Assembly: GCA_036521655.1 (NCBI GenBank) | Contig: DATDHI010000332.1 | Coordinates: forward strand, 1 to 19,823 | Origin: GCA-003244245 sp036521655 | GTDB taxonomy: Bacteria; Actinomycetota; Actinomycetes; Mycobacteriales; Pseudonocardiaceae | DNA length: 19,823 nucleotides | Reading direction: 5' to 3' | In this document: positions 1 to 6,512 of the stretch, one piece after another | Numbering within the stretch: position 1 is the stretch's first letter | How the letters are laid out: every line of letters starts with the position of its first letter | The notes under the pieces: model-generated | Told to the model about the DNA's origin: nothing | Database searches by the model: none | Seen by the model: the letters and a program-made list of their open reading frames with translations, nothing else | Program-made: the position numbers and the translations under genes

Positions 1-1
1 G

Positions 2-724
2 CCGCCAGAGGTCACGTTCGAGGTGCTGCAGAACGGCCTGGCGCTGCGGCTGCACAACGGGACTTCTACCGTGGTGACGGTGCCGGATTCCGGGTTGCAG
101 GTGGCCCCCGACAGTTCGGTGCAGTGGCACCTCGACGCCGCGCACCCCTCCCCCGGCCCGGCGGTGCGGCCGTGGCGGGTGGTCGTCGAGGTGGACGGCA
201 GGCCCCACCAGGTCCTCGGCGAGGTGCGCTGGACGCCGGGCCCGTCACCGTGGCCGTGGCTGGCCGGTGCTGCGCTGTTGGCCGTCGGCGTCGCAGCGAC
301 GGCGTGGCAGCTGCGCAGACCCGGCTGGCTGGTCGTACCGCTGGGGCTGGCGGTGCTCGCCTCGATCACGCACACCGCAGCGGCGCTGGCCGCCCGGACC
401 GCGGAAGGATCGCGCTGGGCGCTGCTCGGCGACTACCTGCCACAGGCCGGGTGCTGGGCGCTCGGTGCGCTATCAGTGGTCCTGCTGGCCCGCGGCCGGA
501 TCGAGGCCGGCGGTCTCGGCGCACTCGCCGCCGCCGGACTGGTGCTCGTCACACTGGTGCGGGACGGTGCGGTGCTGGGCGCCTCGACGGTGCTGGTCAC
601 CCTGCCCGCCGACGTGGACCGGGTGCTGGTTGCAGGCACCGTCGGGCTCGCCGCCGGTGTACTCGCAGGACTACTACTCACGGCGCGAATCCGACTGGCC
701 AGTTCTGTCGGACCCATCGGCTAG
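2..724 (+). CDS. Multi-pass membrane protein, 5' end outside the window
   Basis: The reading frame is open from the left edge (PPEVTFE... before the first possible GTG at 23), so the true start is probably upstream. About 75 residues form a hydrophilic, beta-rich N-terminal part with alternating polar and hydrophobic residues, as in extracytoplasmic beta-sandwich domains. About five hydrophobic helices follow, in residue blocks around 78-98, 103-125, 138-155, 163-183 and 200-221 counted from the GTG. The protein ends shortly after the last helix. This layout resembles actinobacterial exported copper/YcnI/CopC-type membrane proteins, but no diagnostic metal motif is visible and I do not assign a function. 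Codon use is typical for the window. The downstream neighbour is on the other strand and unrelated. Confidence 0.7.
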   Translation, partial: PPEVTFEVLQNGLALRLHNGTSTVVTVPDSGLQVAPDSSVQWHLDAAHPSPGPAVRPWRVVVEVDGRPHQVLGEVRWTPGPSPWPWLAGAALLAVGVAATAWQLRRPGWLVVPLGLAVLASITHTAAALAARTAEGSRWALLGDYLPQAGCWALGALSVVLLARGRIEAGGLGALAAAGLVLVTLVRDGAVLGASTVLVTLPADVDRVLVAGTVGLAAGVLAGLLLTARIRLASSVGPIG

Positions 725-783
725 ACTTGAACGCCTGCTCGAATCACTCAAGATCAGCACTGAGAGGATCGCCGCCGCGGCCA

Positions 784-969
784 TCACGGACGCCGGTACA
801 TGGGGTGGTCGCCGATGCGACGCCCTACCCGACCAGCTTTCAAGTCGGCCACCATAGCCGCGACCGCTGCGAGAAAGCGGCGCTGCTGCTCGTCAGTAAG
901 TTTCACGAATCCCGGGCGAAGGTCGGCTCCCGCGCGTACGTCGGACTCACAGTTTCGATGGATCTTCAA
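784..969 (-). pseudogene. Toxin remnant of a TA pair with a large internal deletion
   Basis: This 61-residue frame starts at a TTG that overlaps the end of the upstream antitoxin gene. Its N-terminal half (GFVKLTDEQQRRFLAAVAAM) looks like the start of a RelE/ParE-fold toxin. Its last 12 residues, RRIGDHPMYRRP, match the last 12 of the toxin at 4143-4454 (RRIGDHGIYQRP). The intact relative is 103 residues, so about 40-55 residues are missing from the middle, including the core beta sheet. What remains cannot form the usual toxin fold. Gene order (antitoxin then toxin, same strand, overlapping) is that of the intact pair. I infer an in-frame deletion that silenced the toxin. An alternative is a short, functional peptide, which I consider unlikely. 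Confidence 0.6.
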
Positions 970-1333
970 TGACGGCTTTCAGATAGGCCAGAAACTCCTC
1001 GCCGGATTCGAATCCTCGGTCCAGGATGCCGGCAGCCCTTTCTTCATCGACCTCGCGTTCCCTGGCCTGCCACTCTGGTGTCCAGAACCACGCCTGGTCG
1101 GGATCGATGGCGTGGACCTTGGCCACGGGCCGACCGTCACGGGTCAGGATCACAATCTCTCCATCGCGTTCGACGGCCGCGACCTCCTCAGACGTAAGGA
1201 CGAGCTCCCCAGACTCGGGTGGTAGCTCGTGGGCATGGGCGGCAGTTATGCCGCCATCGTAGGGCAAACCATGGCAGGTGCAGGGGGTGAACCGGCGCTG
1301 AGCCTCCTGGACCCTGCACCGCGGCAACGGCAT
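947..1333 (-). CDS. Antitoxin-like protein (Phd/AbrB-type N-part) of a decayed TA pair
   Basis: Residues 45-80 contain an antitoxin-like segment (ERDGEIVILTRDGRPVAKVH), reminiscent of the strand-turn-strand of Phd or AbrB proteins that bind operator DNA and keep the toxin in check. The C-terminal part, starting at AWFWTPEWQ, is acidic and helical. It resembles the C-terminal part of the antitoxin at 4451-4774 (AWFWT, then Q, ER, D and AAG at matching spacings), so it is probably the toxin-binding tail. The start is uncertain. ATG at 1333 is used here, TTG at 1267 is an alternative, and neither has a clear ribosome binding site. The first 35 residues (Cys-rich, PCTCHG) are not typical of antitoxins and may be fused foreign sequence. 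The downstream toxin is deleted, so this may be an orphan antitoxin. Confidence 0.6.
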   Translation of the reverse strand: MPLPRCRVQEAQRRFTPCTCHGLPYDGGITAAHAHELPPESGELVLTSEEVAAVERDGEIVILTRDGRPVAKVHAIDPDQAWFWTPEWQAREREVDEERAAGILDRGFESGEEFLAYLKAVIEDPSKL

Positions 1334-1393
1334 CGCCGGCGACCCGATCTTGGCCTCGACATGGTTGAGATGACACCGTCAACGAATCCGGGG

Positions 1394-2101
1394 TCACCAT
1401 TCCAACAGTTCGCGTTCGTAGAAGAAGCCGCCGGTGGGGCCGTTGTCGGGGAGGGTGGCAAGCCAGACGGCGGTGTCGGCACCTTGCTGGACTGTCCGGG
1501 GCGCGTTCGGACCGCCGAGGTCGGTGCGCACCCAACCAGGGGATGCGGAGTTGACGAGAATGCCGGTGCCGGCAAGGTCGGCGGCCAAGACGCGGGTGAG
1601 CGCGTTGAGCGCGGCCTTGGATAGCCGGTAGGCCGGCTCGCTCGCGCGATCCATATGGTGCAACGAGCCGAGAATGCTCGACATGTTGACGATCCGCCCG
1701 TAGCCAGCGTCACTCATGGCAGGGATGACCGCTTTGGCGCACTCCCAGGCACCTAGCACGTTAACTTGCCATACCTGGGATGTGAGTGCGAGGTTGGCGG
1801 TGGATGGCCGCTGGTTGCCGTCACTGATACCGGCGTTGTTGACCAGAATGTCGATTCGGCCGTGCTCGGCGACGATTCGCTCGGCAACGTCAGCGGCAGC
1901 ACCTAGTTCGGCCACGTCGAGTTGAGCAGGAGATGCTGCGTAGCCCCGTTCGGTGAGTTCGGCAGCGGTCTGGCGAGCTTGATTCGCATCGCGAGCGGCC
2001 ACGATGACGTGGATATCGCGTGCGGCGAGCTGGTGGACGATCTCTCGGCCGATGCCACGGTTGGCACCGGTCACCAACGAATCTTTGCGTGCTGCAGTCA
2101 C
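1394..2101 (-). CDS. Short-chain dehydrogenase/reductase (SDR)
   Basis: The gene encodes a 235-residue classical SDR using NAD(P)H for oxidation or reduction of an unknown alcohol or ketone in the cytoplasm. It has the Rossmann motif TGANRGIG at residues 11-18, VNNAG at 87-91, a catalytic Ser in NMSSILG near 141-142, and YRLSK with Tyr158 and Lys162. The following segment, ILVNSASPGWVRTDLGG, is the usual SDR substrate-loop region. I chose the GTG at 2101 because it overlaps the stop of the upstream regulator by 4 nt (GTGA) and leaves about 10 residues before the TG motif. The longer frame to 2260 is only a shadow of the regulator gene. The coupling suggests the regulator controls or is co-expressed with this enzyme. 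The substrate cannot be told from sequence. Confidence 0.9.
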   Translation of the reverse strand: MTAARKDSLVTGANRGIGREIVHQLAARDIHVIVAARDANQARQTAAELTERGYAASPAQLDVAELGAAADVAERIVAEHGRIDILVNNAGISDGNQRPSTANLALTSQVWQVNVLGAWECAKAVIPAMSDAGYGRIVNMSSILGSLHHMDRASEPAYRLSKAALNALTRVLAADLAGTGILVNSASPGWVRTDLGGPNAPRTVQQGADTAVWLATLPDNGPTGGFFYERELLEW

Positions 2102-3486
2102 CGGCGCGGGGCTTGTACGTCGAAGTGATCGTCGAGTTCCCGGACGGAAGAGTTGTGGTCGTGTGGCGACATGCCGAGACGTGCCGTGCGGATGGTTTCG
2201 AGCGCATGGACAGAGCCGGTGTAGCGCGCCAGATCGGTGGCGGTAAGGAGTTCGTGACATGCCGGTTCAAGTTCATTCTCGTGGAGGTAAGCCTCCGCGC
2301 TGCGGGCGTGGTAGATCGCGCGGTCGCGCACATAGTTCGGGTTAATGCTGCGTAGGGCATGATCGATGAGCGGGCGCGCCCGCGCTGGCTGGCGAAGGTC
2401 GATCCAGCAGGAAGCGGCTTGCGCGGCGAGTTCGGCTTCGTCGAAGTAATAGAGCCAGTCCGGTTCAGTTTCAGTGACAGCCGTGGCCGCCGCGTCGAGA
2501 CTTCGTTCCGCATCAACCAGGGCGCGTCCGCACGCCACGACATCGCCAGCCTTGGCGTAGGCGCGGGCCTTCCGGATGGCCAGGAGCGCAGCGAGTCGCG
2601 GGGTGGCATTGTGCCGAACCTGTTGCTGCGCGCTGTCGATCAAGGACACGGCGTCCTGATGATGGTCAGTCAGCGCCGCTTGCCAGCTCATGCAGGCGAG
2701 CACGTTCGCGCCGGCCATCGAGTCGTCCGCGGTCGCCGAACAACGCAGCGCGGACACGTAGTAGGACTGCGCCGCCGCATGATGCAGAGCGTCGAAGTGC
2801 AACCATCCGCACAACCTGGCTGCCTCGGCGGTGAGGCTGAACAACCGTCGTCCGGAATCGGTGTCGTAGCCGGCATGATCGGCGAGGTGTACCAGCCAGC
2901 GGAACTCGGCAACGGCAAGGCTGCGTAGCTCGGTGCCTCCCAGCGCGTCATCAAGATTCCGGAGATCTGCCAGCCTGCCGCCGAGGCGGTCCAGAAGATC
3001 CGGGTTCAGCCGATCCTGGCTGCTGCCGTGCAGCCCCGCCTCGGGCGACGAACCAGCGACGGCGTCGCCCCAGTTCCTTACCAATGCCGTCAACGCACCC
3101 GCAGTGATGACCGCGAATCCGCGGCGATCCATAGGCCCTCCCGTCAACTCATGGAGCACCTGCATAGTTCCGGCGAGCGACCAGGGCGATTCTAATACCG
3201 ATGTCCCACGGTCGATCGCGTGTCGAAGCCACTGCGGCCATCCCTCCTCCACGATCACACTACGAGGTACGCCGAGCGCGTCCGCGAGGTAACCCTGGGA
3301 CTCCGGGGTCGGTGTCCGGCGTCCGGTCTTCCACTTCCACATCAGGTTGCGGTCTGCACTGGATCGCAAACCGTCAGCGGCCACGGCGTGGATATAGAGC
3401 CGGGCCAGACCCGCCAGGGACAACTGCCGGGCAGCCAACACATCGCCGAGCGGATTGCGCTCCGCTACTCCGTGTGGCAGTGGCAC
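2098..3486 (-). CDS. XRE-like HTH regulator with C-terminal TPR-like repeats
   Basis: The protein has about 462 residues. Residues 10-80 look like an XRE-type DNA-binding domain, with helices ending in WKWKTGRRTPTPESQGYLADALGV (the W-K-x-G-x-x-x-P and LAxALGV pattern). From about residue 125 to the end it is almost all alpha-helical, Ala/Leu-rich and organised as degenerate TPR-like helix pairs. Large actinomycete regulators of this architecture (NsdA-like and related) are common. I place the start at GTG 3486 because GGGAGG at 3496-3491 sits 4 nt upstream, whereas the TTG at 3489 would be only 1 nt from it. The gene overlaps the following SDR by 4 nt. The small CxxC gene at 3845 is divergent. 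Role inferred: a ligand- or partner-responsive regulator of the local unit. Confidence 0.8.
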   Translation of the reverse strand: MPLPHGVAERNPLGDVLAARQLSLAGLARLYIHAVAADGLRSSADRNLMWKWKTGRRTPTPESQGYLADALGVPRSVIVEEGWPQWLRHAIDRGTSVLESPWSLAGTMQVLHELTGGPMDRRGFAVITAGALTALVRNWGDAVAGSSPEAGLHGSSQDRLNPDLLDRLGGRLADLRNLDDALGGTELRSLAVAEFRWLVHLADHAGYDTDSGRRLFSLTAEAARLCGWLHFDALHHAAAQSYYVSALRCSATADDSMAGANVLACMSWQAALTDHHQDAVSLIDSAQQQVRHNATPRLAALLAIRKARAYAKAGDVVACGRALVDAERSLDAAATAVTETEPDWLYYFDEAELAAQAASCWIDLRQPARARPLIDHALRSINPNYVRDRAIYHARSAEAYLHENELEPACHELLTATDLARYTGSVHALETIRTARLGMSPHDHNSSVRELDDHFDVQAPRR

Positions 3487-3507
3487 CAAACCTCCCGAGC
3501 GATCGAT

Positions 3508-3526
3508 TTGATCAGCGGAGGATCAA
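3508..3526. promoter_or_regulatory. Inverted repeat near the regulator promoter, possible operator
   Basis: TTGATC (3508-3513) and GATCAA (3521-3526) form 6-bp perfect arms around a 7-nt spacer. They lie 22-40 nt upstream of the regulator start and directly beside the TACGGT hexamer. This position would suit autorepression. The arms are short and the assignment is a guess. Confidence 0.25.
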
Positions 3527-3643
3527 CCGTACAACACGGACCCTGATCATCATCGACTGTCACACAGCTGGCACACGCCGATGCCGTGGACTCCGAGGTG
3601 GCCGCGCGATGTACTCATGAACGGAATCTAGTCGCAATGGGCC

Positions 3644-3751
3644 ATGATGAAAGTGGGGGCCGTGAAGCCAGCTGGTGACAGACTGCCCGATGCACGCCAG
3701 AATCCCGCCCCCGCCGCGACCCCCTACCGTCGCGACGAGATGTCATCGTGA
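3644..3751 (+). CDS. Candidate small ORF (35 aa), possible leader
   Basis: ATG at 3644 (a second ATG follows at 3647) opens a 35-codon frame, MMKVGAVKPAGDRLPDARQ..., with about three quarters G/C at third positions, somewhat coding-like. Its stop overlaps a GTG at 3748 that opens a 10-codon frame. That frame's stop overlaps an ATG at 3777 (23 codons), whose stop in turn overlaps the ATG of the CxxC gene at 3845. No convincing ribosome binding site is seen. It could be a translated leader coupled to the CxxC gene, or chance in high-GC DNA. Confidence 0.25.
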   Translation: MMKVGAVKPAGDRLPDARQNPAPAATPYRRDEMSS

Positions 3752-3844
3752 CAGGCGGACCAGCGCAGGCCCGGTCATGACCGTCCGGCAGCGCGCCGTT
3801 GGTGCCCTTGCGATCCGCACTACACGACACCCCATCCGTCAACC

Positions 3845-4063
3845 ATGACCGCTGCAAGCTGGTACGTAGCCTCCTTCGCCGACGGTCAGACACACTTGGC
3901 CGACCTCTCCGAAAACTCACTCGTCACCGCACACTGCGACGGCAGACAGTTCCGACCACTCGCGGCACTGACCGGCACACCCCCCGACAAAGCCCAGGTC
4001 TGCTCCACCTGCCGCGCCATCCACGTTGGCCCGGGGCCAGGCATGGCTCCACAGTCGCGGTAA
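3845..4063 (+). CDS. Small CxxC protein of unknown function
   Basis: This 72-residue protein begins MTAASWYVASFADGQTHL and carries a conserved-looking core, TAHCDGRQFRPLAALTG, followed by CSTC near residues 53-56. The Cys/His pairs (HC around 30-31, CxxC near 53) suggest a small zinc-binding fold. I recall similar short proteins beside HTH/TPR regulators in actinomycetes, but cannot name a family. The gene diverges from the regulator at 2098-3486 and its start overlaps the stop of a tiny upstream ORF (ATGA). Codon bias is moderately G/C-rich at third positions, which supports coding. The last 15 residues are low in features. It could be a partner of the regulator (inference only). Confidence 0.6.
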   Translation: MTAASWYVASFADGQTHLADLSENSLVTAHCDGRQFRPLAALTGTPPDKAQVCSTCRAIHVGPGPGMAPQSR

Positions 4064-4142
4064 TCCGGCACTCCGGGTCCCTCGCCACGACCAGCGACCC
4101 CGTTGCCTTCTTGATCAGCCGGCGAGATGAGGGGCGCAATCG

Positions 4143-4454
4143 TCACGGACGCTGGTAGATGCCGTGGTCACCGATCCGGCGCCACACGAGGAGCGGGTCG
4201 TCGTCCGCAGTGCGCTCCAGGTGAAAGGTCGCCCGTCCGTCCGGCGACGAGAAATTCCAGGTCAAGGAGTAGATTGCGCTGTCGGTGAGGCGGTGGATCC
4301 GAAGCCTCCGCGGCCAGGGTGGCGAGCCGGTGAACGCCCCGGCCGCGACTGCCGGCAGGAAGTGTTTGCGCAGCACCGTCAGGAACATGCGCTGATGGCC
4401 ATCAGCGAGCTGGGAGTAGTCGTGGTCGAATGAGGCTGCCCGCCGGTACTTCAC
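4143..4454 (-). CDS. RelE/ParE-like toxin of an intact TA pair
   Basis: The protein has 103 residues, the usual length for RelE/ParE-fold toxins (mRNA interferases or gyrase inhibitors). N-terminal helices (SFDHDYSQLADGHQRMFLTV) precede a run of strands containing RRLRIHRLTDSAIYSLTWNF and GRATFHLE. The C-terminal end VWRRIGDHGIYQRP matches the common toxin ending of the G-x-H-x-x-Y type. GTG at 4454 overlaps the stop of the antitoxin by 4 nt (GTGA), giving translational coupling, and starting there puts all recognised elements in the protein. Catalytic residues cannot be assigned with confidence. Together with 4451-4774 it should form a repressive TA complex. It is a paralogue of the deleted toxin at 784-969. 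Confidence 0.7.
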   Translation of the reverse strand: MKYRRAASFDHDYSQLADGHQRMFLTVLRKHFLPAVAAGAFTGSPPWPRRLRIHRLTDSAIYSLTWNFSSPDGRATFHLERTADDDPLLVWRRIGDHGIYQRP

Positions 4455-4774
4455 TTGTGCGCTGTGGGCCCGGTCCGTTCAGAGAGCCGCTCCAGGTCGG
4501 CCAACAGGCTCTCGGCATCATCAGAGTCCGTGTATCGGCCAGCCGCCAGGTCTGCATCTGCTGCACGCTCCGCAGCCTGATGACCCTCCGTCCAGAACCA
4601 CGCCGTCTCAGCGGGCACGGCGACGTATGGCACGAGCACCAGCTCCCCGTCCCGAAGCACCACCTCGACCTGTGCGCCCGGCCGATCCAGACCCAATGCT
4701 CGACGCGCCTGCACGGGAATAGTCACAGTGCCGTTTCGCTGCTGGACAGACACGAATCCTAGATGGCGCTCCAT
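4451..4774 (-). CDS. AbrB/SpoVT-type antitoxin
   Basis: The protein has 107 residues. The N-terminal 50 form a swapped-hairpin AbrB/MazE-like DNA-binding domain: VSVQQRNGTVTIPVQARRAL, then a Gly/Pro turn and VEVVLRDGELVLVP. From AWFWT (about residue 61) an acidic helical tail follows that would wrap the toxin. This tail resembles that of the antitoxin at 947-1333, although the N-terminal parts differ. ATG at 4774 is the start. A TATTCT hexamer ends 6 nt before it, so translation may be leaderless. The gene lies only 35 bp beyond the last cobalamin gene on the same strand, and its stop overlaps the toxin start. Autoregulation by the TA complex is expected for the family. Confidence 0.75.
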   Translation of the reverse strand: MERHLGFVSVQQRNGTVTIPVQARRALGLDRPGAQVEVVLRDGELVLVPYVAVPAETAWFWTEGHQAAERAADADLAAGRYTDSDDAESLLADLERLSERTGPTAHK

Positions 4775-4780
4775 GTGTCA

Positions 4781-4786
4781 AGAATA
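4781..4786 (-). promoter_or_regulatory. Putative -10 element (TATTCT) of the TA pair, leaderless start
   Basis: Read on the minus strand, TATTCT fits the actinobacterial TAnnnT -10 consensus and leaves exactly 6 nt before the antitoxin ATG, so the transcript would start at or next to the A of ATG. Short GTGT/ACAC arms (4775-4789) flank it. No convincing -35 is visible. Confidence 0.45.
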
Positions 4787-4809
4787 CACGAAGCTGGGAA
4801 TCCCGGATC

Positions 4810-5358
4810 TCAGCGGCCGAATTCGTCGCGGACGGTGATCGCGTCGGTGGGGCAGATCTCCACGCACTCGCCGCATGAGGTGCAGCGTGCGGCGACGACC
4901 ACTGGGCGCTGGGGGGCGGGGCGTAGGGCGTGTTCCGGGCAGGTGAGTAGGCACGCCCCGCAGGCGGTGCAGGCTGAGCTGATCCACAGCGGATCCAGCG
5001 CCGCCACCGCGACCGTGACGTGCTCGCCCCGCAGCTTGGGCATGATCAGCGACCCCCCGCCGAGATCTCGCGCGGCGAGCAGCGCGGCAGCCTCGGCGAC
5101 GCTGCAGGTGCCGACGTGGGCGCGGACCGCTTCGCTGGGGTGCGGCACGTCGACGGCGTCGAGCTCGGCCGCCCGGTAACAGTGCAGCGGCGCCCCGTGC
5201 TCCCGGATCACGGCGAGCAGCCCGGGCTCGTCGCGGCGCCGGTCGACGGTGGCGAACGCGCTGATCGTCGCCAGATCAGGCACAGCCAGCCCTAGCGCCG
5301 CCCACACCGCCTGCGCACGCACCCCGCGGGAGGATCCGAGGCCCACGACCAGCTTCAC
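4810..5358 (-). CDS. CobE/CbiG C-terminal domain fused to a 2[4Fe-4S] ferredoxin
   Basis: The protein has 182 residues. Residues 1-110 match the CobE/CbiG C-terminal domain: VVGLGSSRGV at the start, ATVDRRRDEPGLL, HPSEAVRAHVGTCSVAEAAALLAA and a VTVAVA strand. This domain acts around ring contraction or precorrin handling in B12 synthesis. Residues 130-170 are a bacterial ferredoxin with Cys130-x2-Cys133-x2-Cys136-x3-Cys140-Pro and Cys159-x2-Cys162-x2-Cys165-x3-Cys169-Pro, both complete. GTG at 5358 overlaps the cobL stop (GTGA). The long frame to 5967 is a shadow of cobL. It is the last gene of the operon. The fusion suggests electron delivery to a corrin-ring step such as a CobG-type monooxygenase or to cobalt reduction before adenosylation. 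The partner is unknown. Confidence 0.85.
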   Translation of the reverse strand: MKLVVGLGSSRGVRAQAVWAALGLAVPDLATISAFATVDRRRDEPGLLAVIREHGAPLHCYRAAELDAVDVPHPSEAVRAHVGTCSVAEAAALLAARDLGGGSLIMPKLRGEHVTVAVAALDPLWISSACTACGACLLTCPEHALRPAPQRPVVVAARCTSCGECVEICPTDAITVRDEFGR

Positions 5359-6512
5359 CGCTGGCCCCACAGCAGCAGCACCGGATTGACCGCGGCAAGT
5401 CGCACTGACCCATCGGGCAGCTCCGCCAACCGGGACGCCGATAGCTGGACCCCGTCGACCTGGTGGCCCGCTTCCCGCAACGCCAACCGACAGGGGGCAA
5501 CCCGGTCCAGCGCGGCCAGCGCGACCACGACCCGCGGAGATACCTCGGCCGCGGCCCGCACCACCTCTGGCCCCCCGCCGCCGACGAACACCGCGTCCGG
5601 TTCGGGCAGCCCGTCCAGCACCGTCGGTGCCGATCCCTCGACCACCCGGACGTCCACCTGGTGCGCGCTGGCATTGGCGATCAGCCGGGCGCACTGCGCG
5701 GGATCCCGCTCGACGGCGACCGCGGCGGCCCCAAGCCGAGCGCATTCCACCCCGACCGAGCCCGACCCCGCGCCCAGATCCCACACCAGCCGGCCAGGAC
5801 CTGGGGCCAGCCGCGCCAGCGCCAGCGCCCGGACCTCGGACTTGGTGATCATCCCATTGCGGTGCGCGAACTCCGCCTCGTCCAGCGCCCAACCAGCGGC
5901 CGGGGGCACCGGCTCGCCGCCGGCGATCCAACCCCGCGCGGGCACGTCGTGCTCGTCGGCCAGGCACAGCACCACATGCGGGTCACGGACTCCCCCGCCG
6001 TCGAAGCGCCGCAGCCGCTCGTGGGGACCGCCAAGGTCCTCGGCGATCAGGACGCTGCGCTGCCAGCCGGCGAGCCCCGCCACGATCTCCACGGCGCCCG
6101 CCCCCGGCGCGGTCAACACCGCGACCGCAGGGTGCGCCCGGCAGACGTTGAGCGCACCGCGCAGGGACCTGCCGTGCGCAGACACCACGGCGACGTCGTC
6201 CCAGGACCGGCCTAGCAACGCGAAGGCTCGCGCCACGCTGGAGCGCGCCGGCAGCACGACCGGTCGCAGACCGCGTTTGCGAAGGGCGCGCACGATGCCG
6301 AAGAACCCGGGATCGCCGCTGGCCAGCACCACCGCGCGCGAGCCACCCGGCAGCCCGTCCAGCTCCGCGGGCCCCAGCACGGCGGCCTCGGCGGGCAGCG
6401 GCACGGCGGCGAGCTGGTGGGGCGCCCCGACCACGACCTGCGCGCCGGCCAATGCTTCGAGCGCACCGGGCGGGAGCGCGGCCCCGTCCAGCCCGACGAC
6501 GGTGACGCTCAC
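5355..6512 (-). CDS. cobL: Precorrin-6Y C5,15-methyltransferase (decarboxylating), CbiE-CbiT fusion
   Basis: The protein has 385 residues, the normal size for CobL. It methylates C5 and C15 of precorrin-6Y and decarboxylates the C12 acetate using S-adenosylmethionine. The N-terminal CbiE-type tetrapyrrole methylase domain (1-200) has VTVVGLDG and ASGDPGFFGI. The C-terminal CbiT domain (about 205-385) has FAHRNGMITKSEVRALAL and the SAM motif VWDLGAGSGSVGVE, followed by the acidic AVERD strand end. GTG at 6512 overlaps the cbiD stop by 4 nt, and its own stop overlaps the next gene's GTG. It is expressed as part of the long minus-strand cob operon. The assignment is secure. Confidence 0.95.
   Translation of the reverse strand: MSVTVVGLDGAALPPGALEALAGAQVVVGAPHQLAAVPLPAEAAVLGPAELDGLPGGSRAVVLASGDPGFFGIVRALRKRGLRPVVLPARSSVARAFALLGRSWDDVAVVSAHGRSLRGALNVCRAHPAVAVLTAPGAGAVEIVAGLAGWQRSVLIAEDLGGPHERLRRFDGGGVRDPHVVLCLADEHDVPARGWIAGGEPVPPAAGWALDEAEFAHRNGMITKSEVRALALARLAPGPGRLVWDLGAGSGSVGVECARLGAAAVAVERDPAQCARLIANASAHQVDVRVVEGSAPTVLDGLPEPDAVFVGGGGPEVVRAAAEVSPRVVVALAALDRVAPCRLALREAGHQVDGVQLSASRLAELPDGSVRLAAVNPVLLLWGQR

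Larger units (their letters stand above)
3487..3843. other. Divergent intergenic region with short inverted repeats and tiny ORFs
   Basis: About 350 bp separate the minus-strand regulator from the plus-strand CxxC gene. The regulator-proximal end holds the ribosome binding site (3491-3496) and an inverted repeat, TTGATC/GATCAA, at 3508-3526. It also holds a TACGGT hexamer (3531-3526, minus strand) that could be a -10 element and CCGT/ACGG arms at 3527-3539. The rest contains a chain of tiny plus-strand ORFs described separately. Longer frames here (for example minus 3615-3920) are Arg-rich and lack family features, so I regard them as noise. The region probably carries promoters for both directions. 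Confidence 0.5.

Noticed and set aside
3560..3583. Another copy of the 22-bp repeat in the intergenic region
   Set aside because: Only scattered matches such as CACACGCCG are present, and the two-unit structure is missing.
3615..3920. A minus-strand 101-codon frame in the divergent intergenic region
   Set aside because: It is Arg/Ser-rich, overlaps the better supported CxxC gene and resembles no family.
4775..4789. GTGT/ACAC inverted repeat as operator of the intact TA pair
   Set aside because: Four-base arms are too short to support beyond chance. It is noted only in the promoter entry.
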